The translations under genes were made by a program, and so were the position numbers. From Costus lasius (Eukaryota; Streptophyta; Magnoliopsida; Zingiberales; Costaceae), in NCBI GenBank assembly GCA_027563935.2, contig CM050450.1, positions 11,329,957 to 11,393,956 of the forward strand: 64,000 bases of DNA, read 5' to 3'. The notes below the pieces were generated by a model. It made no database searches, was not told the DNA's origin, and was given only the letters and a program-made list of their open reading frames with translations. Positions 58,626 through 64,000 of this stretch are shown piece by piece. Each line of letters opens with the position of its first letter. The stretch's first letter is position 1.

Positions 58626-61600
58626 GTACCAACCATAGCCCTTGGTTAACTTCTGCTATTGTTATTTTTCTACAGTGTAGATATTAAAGGATTAATGTGT
58701 CAGTTGCTACTTATAAGATAATGGAATTGTCATACTTATCCATCTTCTTCATTTAGTCAATTGTTTTCTGAATTTAGGAATTCTGATGCTAATACTCATC
58801 TTTCTTCTTGGCTTGAAATCTTTAGTCATGTTCTCAGGAATCAAGGGCATTACCATCAAAACAGGCTTCAATCTCATAATCTTGTGAAAAAGAAAACCAT
58901 AATCATACAACCTGTTCATCGATATCATCTACCTTGAAATTTTATGAAAAATAATTCATATACATCTGTTGTAGCATCATCGTTGATGTTTCCTTTATAA
59001 TTATACGACCATGGTTTAGAACAAGGTTTTGAAGTTTCAGTCAGATAACCTGAGTTGAAAGGAAGGATCCAAAACTCTAATGATTCAATGAATTAAGTAT
59101 TTATACAATAGGTAAATGGAGAATGAATCATGTTCCCTCTAGATTTATTAACTAATGATATAGTTCTCCCATTGAGCCAAGTCATAAAAGAGGAGACTTG
59201 GTTCTATGTATAGTAAAAGTAAAGTGTTAAATATGGTCCAACGTTTCAACTTTCAAATATGGTCCATACTGCCAGGTATGGGTGGTACATACTAGTTCGA
59301 TGTTGATTCGACACTGGAACAGCTCGGTACCGAGCGGAGTGGGGAAGAAGTGTTGAATGAATATCAAACTAGAGTGGGGAAGAAGTGAAAGAGTGGAGCG
59401 GGGAAGAAGAGATGGAAGAAGGAGAGGAAGAGAAGAAAAAGGAGGAGGAGGAGGTAGTGGTGGAAGTTCGCTGTTAGCTTCCCATAGGATGGTGGTGGGC
59501 ACTTCATCGGAGACAGAGGCGAGACTAAAACTTCAAAACCTTATTCTAAACCTTGGTCCGGTACTCCTCTCCCCCTCCTCTTCTTCCTCCTCTTCTTTCC
59601 TCCTCTTCTTGCTCCAGTCATGAGCTTCTTCCATAGCTTTGCTTGCTCAGTTCATCTGGTTCCATCCGGTACGGACCGGTATAGTACCAACCCGTGCGTG
59701 AAATGGTATAGTTGCTTGGATTAACATTTTAAACCTTGATGAAGTCTTGTACTTAAAATAATAAGGACCATCTCTTAAATCTAGGGTTAGAACCCACGCA
59801 TTGAGGCTTTTCCAAGAATGGGTTTATGCATTTAACATGGCTTGTATTACTCTTACGGTGGAGAGTGATATAAAGACATGATCGATGTTAAATGGCATCT
59901 TAAAGAAATTTTTATGAAGGAAAATTTTGGAAAGCTATAATACTTATTGAGTATTAAGTGTGATTGCATACTCTTATCTTAGTGAAAATACACTACTGGA
60001 TCTTCTACAAGAGATTAAATTACTTGGTTACTAGAATGCTAATAGTTTTATCTTACCAAGCCATTAATTACAGTTAGATGATTTTGATTACAAACACAAA
60101 AATTGGACGCTTTTTAGCAACTTAAGCTTTTAGATTTAGTGGTAACCAAATTAATCTCAATAGGGTATTAGAGCTATGAGGTTGAGTAAGGATTCCAGCC
60201 TTATCCCCTATTTATTAATTGCTTAGTTTGGTAATTTTGGTTAACTAATGTGTTTGCCCATGACCAAGGTTTTCAAAACTGATTTGTATTGCTCGGGCCA
60301 TATAGATTGGCTCAACCTTGTACTGCAGGTATATTTATGTGTTTATGTATGTATATTGAAAATACTGATTGGTACCATGTGTCGGTATGCACCGATACTA
60401 ATTGGTATGTGTTGCTTTGCCTATGACTCGAGTAATTTGATCATGAGTAGAGTCTTAAATTATAAATACATAAATAGTATTATTTTACAACCAACTCCAA
60501 TGTTAGAATAATGGTTTAGGTCGCTAGACCAATATTGGCTTAGGCCGATGAAGACCAATACATGCCATCATATACTACCATCTTGGTCATATTTACTTAA
60601 TGCTTATTGCCTAGTATATTTAATTTCTATATGCTAGGTAAGGTTTTCAAAATTGGTCCAAATGGTCCATATTGGAGTAAACTGACACATGGTATAGTTC
60701 TATACTGGTTTGTTTTATATTAAATATATATTATAAATAATTAAATATATATTATAAGTAATTAAATATATATTATAAATAATTAAATATATATATTATT
60801 TATATTATAAATAATTAAATCTAGTCTTATACTTATTCTATTGGCTTGGCTAAGCTTAGACCGGTACAAACCATGGATTTAAAGAACTGGCCCGATACGG
60901 GCCGGTTCTTCCGATTTGTACCATTCTAGCGAAAAATTGGCATTGGAGCAGTGGTGTATCGAGGCGGCGCTGGCGGAAACTTCATTTGGTGCTAGTACAA
61001 TAATGTGCCACTGGTTTTGCCACCCGTTCATACTATAAACCAGTCTGACAACTCACTGATTGAAATTTTAATCCATGGTACAAACTAGAAATACCGATCA
61101 GTTTGGAAAGGTATTTCAAACACTAATACTAGGTACACATTTGTTCCATCTTCCAAGTTTTGTTATAGGAATAGACCAATACGATTTTAGGCTTTTTTTG
61201 TTATTAGAAATGAGATGAAAAATAATATTCCTACCTTTAGGATAAATAATAACCTAATTAATTTGAACAAATGATAATTTCCAAAGTGTTTTTTTATGTA
61301 AAAGCAACTATGAACCAGTGTTTGAAATACCGGTACCAGTTTGTAGTTTGTACCTGTCTAAGCTTAGACCGAAACATAGATTAGTGCTGGGTCAGTTGTA
61401 ATATATATTTAATTATTTATAATATCTGTAATATAAAACTGACCGGTAAAGAACTGTATTATACCAGTATGACTAGTATATACTTGCCCCTAGTGGTTTT
61501 AAAAACTTTGCTGTAAACTATATAAAGAATTAACAAAGTATACATCTATTACATCCTCTAGTCCCATGGGCTTTCTTTACTTATAAATTTACAATTTAAT

Positions 61601-64000
61601 ATAGTTGTATGTTGTAACTACGAATTACAATAAAGCATAATCCTAGGATCTCACCCCACTTGAGGAAAACTCTCAATTTAGGATTGTCTATAGAAAATCC
61701 TTTGATTGTTGTAATCTTCCTCAATACATCTAATATTATTAGATCACATACTACAATTGGGGTGAGAGTTCCTTTTTGCAACCCGTCTGCACTTTCGCAC
61801 TCATAAATAATATGCAATGCAATTGAGAGTTTAATAGCTTCTAGGAGCTTTTGTAAGAAATCCCTTCAAACAATGTTATAAGTCTTTTGCAAATCAATTT
61901 TAAGATTTACATGTGGTAGTCCTTTATTGAGATGATGGTTGTGTAAGATCCCATGGGACAATAGGATATTCTCATGCATGGGATTCTCAGTTATAAACTC
62001 ATGTTCTGGGAGGTCAATAATATTCAATTGAGTATTTAAATATGCAAATTACCTTGCACACTAAGATCTTCCTATACTTCCCAATGGAATTTGGATTCTA
62101 CTTAGAAATGAGAATGATATATGCATTATCACTTGCCTTAACATTTGCTTAATTGATAGGGATGAGGCAAAAAGTTTTCCAAATAATTCCATTATTTCCT
62201 TACCAATATTGGACCCAACATATATTAAAAAATCAGTCAATACCGGTCAAATCTTGTACTAGTATCACTACAAGGTTGGTATCATATGTGTGTAATAAAT
62301 TGACCAATATAATTAGTACCAGTACACTAGTGCAAACTAGTTAATCCTCATACTAGTACCAGTAGTAGGTTGATACTGAGTAAGTATATATATACTTTAA
62401 TAGTATCGACTAAGGTTTGAAAAACCAGTCTAAATAGGTGTACCAGGTTGCTTTCGAACTGATATGCTACAGTAAAATAGTGAAATTGACTGTACTGATA
62501 CAGTGCAAATCGGACTCATCTCGGACTTATACAAACCAAAAATTTCAACCAGTTCAGATTGAAGTTTCAAAATTTGGTATCAATTAGTTGCATTATTATT
62601 GTATTTGGTACAGACCAGTACACTAGTATATACTAGATCAATATTTAAAATCTTGTTCCTTTTGGTTGTTCAATATATTTATAAGCGAGTTTTATGCTTC
62701 TCCTTGCCCAAACAAAATTGTAGAACTATCCCGTATTAGTCACATAGGAAGATTTTGGGGTCCTTGGCTCTTGTTAACATGTTGATTCCTCCTCCTTTAA
62801 TAGTGTAAATAATTGACCTCTAATATAAGCCTACATTCATGAATTTGTGAGGAGCCCATACATTTGTCTTTGAATATTATCCAAGTCTATTGTGATCTGT
62901 TCTGAACATTGGTCCTTTTTTTTGTATTAGCTCTTTAGATCATGTCTTCAAATGTTGCTTTAGGATATTATGTTATATTATATAGGTAGGTTTGGGTCTG
63001 TGTTTTCATGTTCGGGTCATAAACAGATTGAAATTAATTGGATCAGGTCATATACAAGTTAACCCGCATAACCCATTTATATTATATTGATCATATATAC
63101 ATCATATTTATATACACTGTATTATATTATATTACAGTATATTTTATTATAGTTTATTGTATTGTATTGTATTGTACTTAAATATTTACTATGTAATATT
63201 TAATATTTAATTTAGTATGAATAATATTTATTTTATATATTTTTATATCCATTTATATGTTAAAGCAAGTTATGCTTGACAGGTTGGGTTGACCCATTTT
63301 AAATTGGATCATGTTTTGGTTGGCTGACTGACCCATTAATAAATGGGTCTGGTTCAGGTTAAGCTTAAACATGTCAAGGGTCGTATTGACATTACCAATA
63401 TATGACCCGCTAGTCATTCTTGGTTGAGGAAGAGTCAAAGAGTAACTATTTAAGGAGTTCTACATCTCCATTCTGTTTTACTCTAAATAGAGACCATAAC
63501 ATTCAGACAATTTGGATAAATAGACATACACTTAAAGGTCATAGTAAGATGTATCCCATATACAATAAATGCGTCCTTCAGTGACTGCTTGAGTAATCAT
63601 AGGCCTAACTACAATTTGGGTTTACAACATCTAGGATATTGCCTATATTCGCTGCCTGAACTATAGTCTCTAGAAGAAAATTAACATGAATTGAATGCCC
63701 ACCTAGAAAGCCTTAACCATTGAATGCCTAGTCTAGCAGAGTAGCAGGTGAACCCCCTTGTACACCAACATGCCAAGTTCTTGCATTATTCTACTTCTTG
63801 GATGGATCTTGGGTCTTAAGAGCCATTAGGCACTAACCAGGAGACCACTGATTTATTGCAAATAGGCTTATGGTGCTCAAACCTTAATACTGTAGTATAT
63901 ACATCTGAGCAAAACTGACCCTTGTTTTGAAGGCTTTGGCATGAACCATATATAAGAGTTTCCCAGTAGCACTGGCCATCCTTTCAATGAGCATTGATAT
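58626..64000 (+). other. SOQ1 intron 15, open at the window edge
   Basis: Starts GTACCA after the GEGHRE reading of exon 15. I found no sequence resembling the NHL repeats, so the intron appears to continue past 64000. It contains several GGTACC-type repeats (59240-59735, 60850-61100, 61310-61500, 62200-62660) and a tandem repeat at 60716-60830. Confidence 0.7.
60716..60830. repeat. AT-rich tandem repeat, about 21-bp unit
   Basis: ATTAAATATATATTATAA(A/G)TA is repeated about four times. Confidence 0.85.

Noticed and set aside
1..64000. CRISPR arrays, bacterial-type operons, rRNA or tRNA genes
   Set aside because: None seen. The tandem repeats present lack regular unique spacers, and the genes are intron-bearing plant genes.

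Overview
This is a nuclear window from a flowering plant. Three features show it: intron-rich genes of plant-only families, plant-type LTR retrotransposons primed by initiator-Met tRNA, and a first exon far richer in GC than the later exons (enoyl-CoA hydratase gene), which is typical of monocots. The abundant GGTACC-rich dispersed repeats suggest to me a non-grass monocot such as a banana relative or a palm, but that is recollection and not proof.

Layout. Bases 1-2716 are AT-rich intergenic DNA with a large fold-back MITE (1037-1485). Bases 2717-9336 hold a complete but dead Ty3/gypsy chromovirus: two 1.4-kb LTRs, CTAGA target duplication, PBS, PPT, broken pol with integrase and chromodomain, and most of gag deleted. 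Bases 9523-12024 are two solo LTRs of related type, head to head, with CCACG at the left edge, the junction and the right edge. Only 55 bp separate this pair from the start codon of a peroxisomal enoyl-CoA hydratase/isomerase gene (12080-16443, 3 exons, C-terminal SKL). Its second intron carries about 1.1 kb of TATG/TACA microsatellite and a donor-like minisatellite. Bases 16444-21371 are intergenic.

A divergent gene pair follows. An intronless FHA-domain gene with AT-hook-like repeats (21372-22520, minus) and the gene for SOQ1 (22935 to beyond the right edge, plus) share a 414-bp spacer with three CCAAT boxes. SOQ1 is the chloroplast HAD/thioredoxin-like/NHL protein that suppresses slow photoprotective quenching. 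Fifteen SOQ1 exons can be placed with consistent phases, giving 565 codons: transit peptide, HAD domain, one membrane helix and the thioredoxin-like domain with CINC. The NHL part must lie past base 64000. The gene is very long because of its introns. Intron 6 (10.4 kb) holds a decayed hAT transposase gene that was itself interrupted by a solo LTR and a GC-rich terminal-inverted-repeat element. Intron 8 has two inverted copies of the GGTACC repeat and a MITE. Intron 13 (7.5 kb) holds a solo LTR, a gag-protease-only LTR retrotransposon and a small hAT element with a perfect 8-bp target duplication. Intron 15 is open at the window edge.

The three genes are unrelated in function: peroxisomal acyl-CoA metabolism, a probable nuclear phosphopeptide reader, and thylakoid photoprotection. 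The unusual material is in the transposable-element architecture. I found no convincing new multi-gene system.
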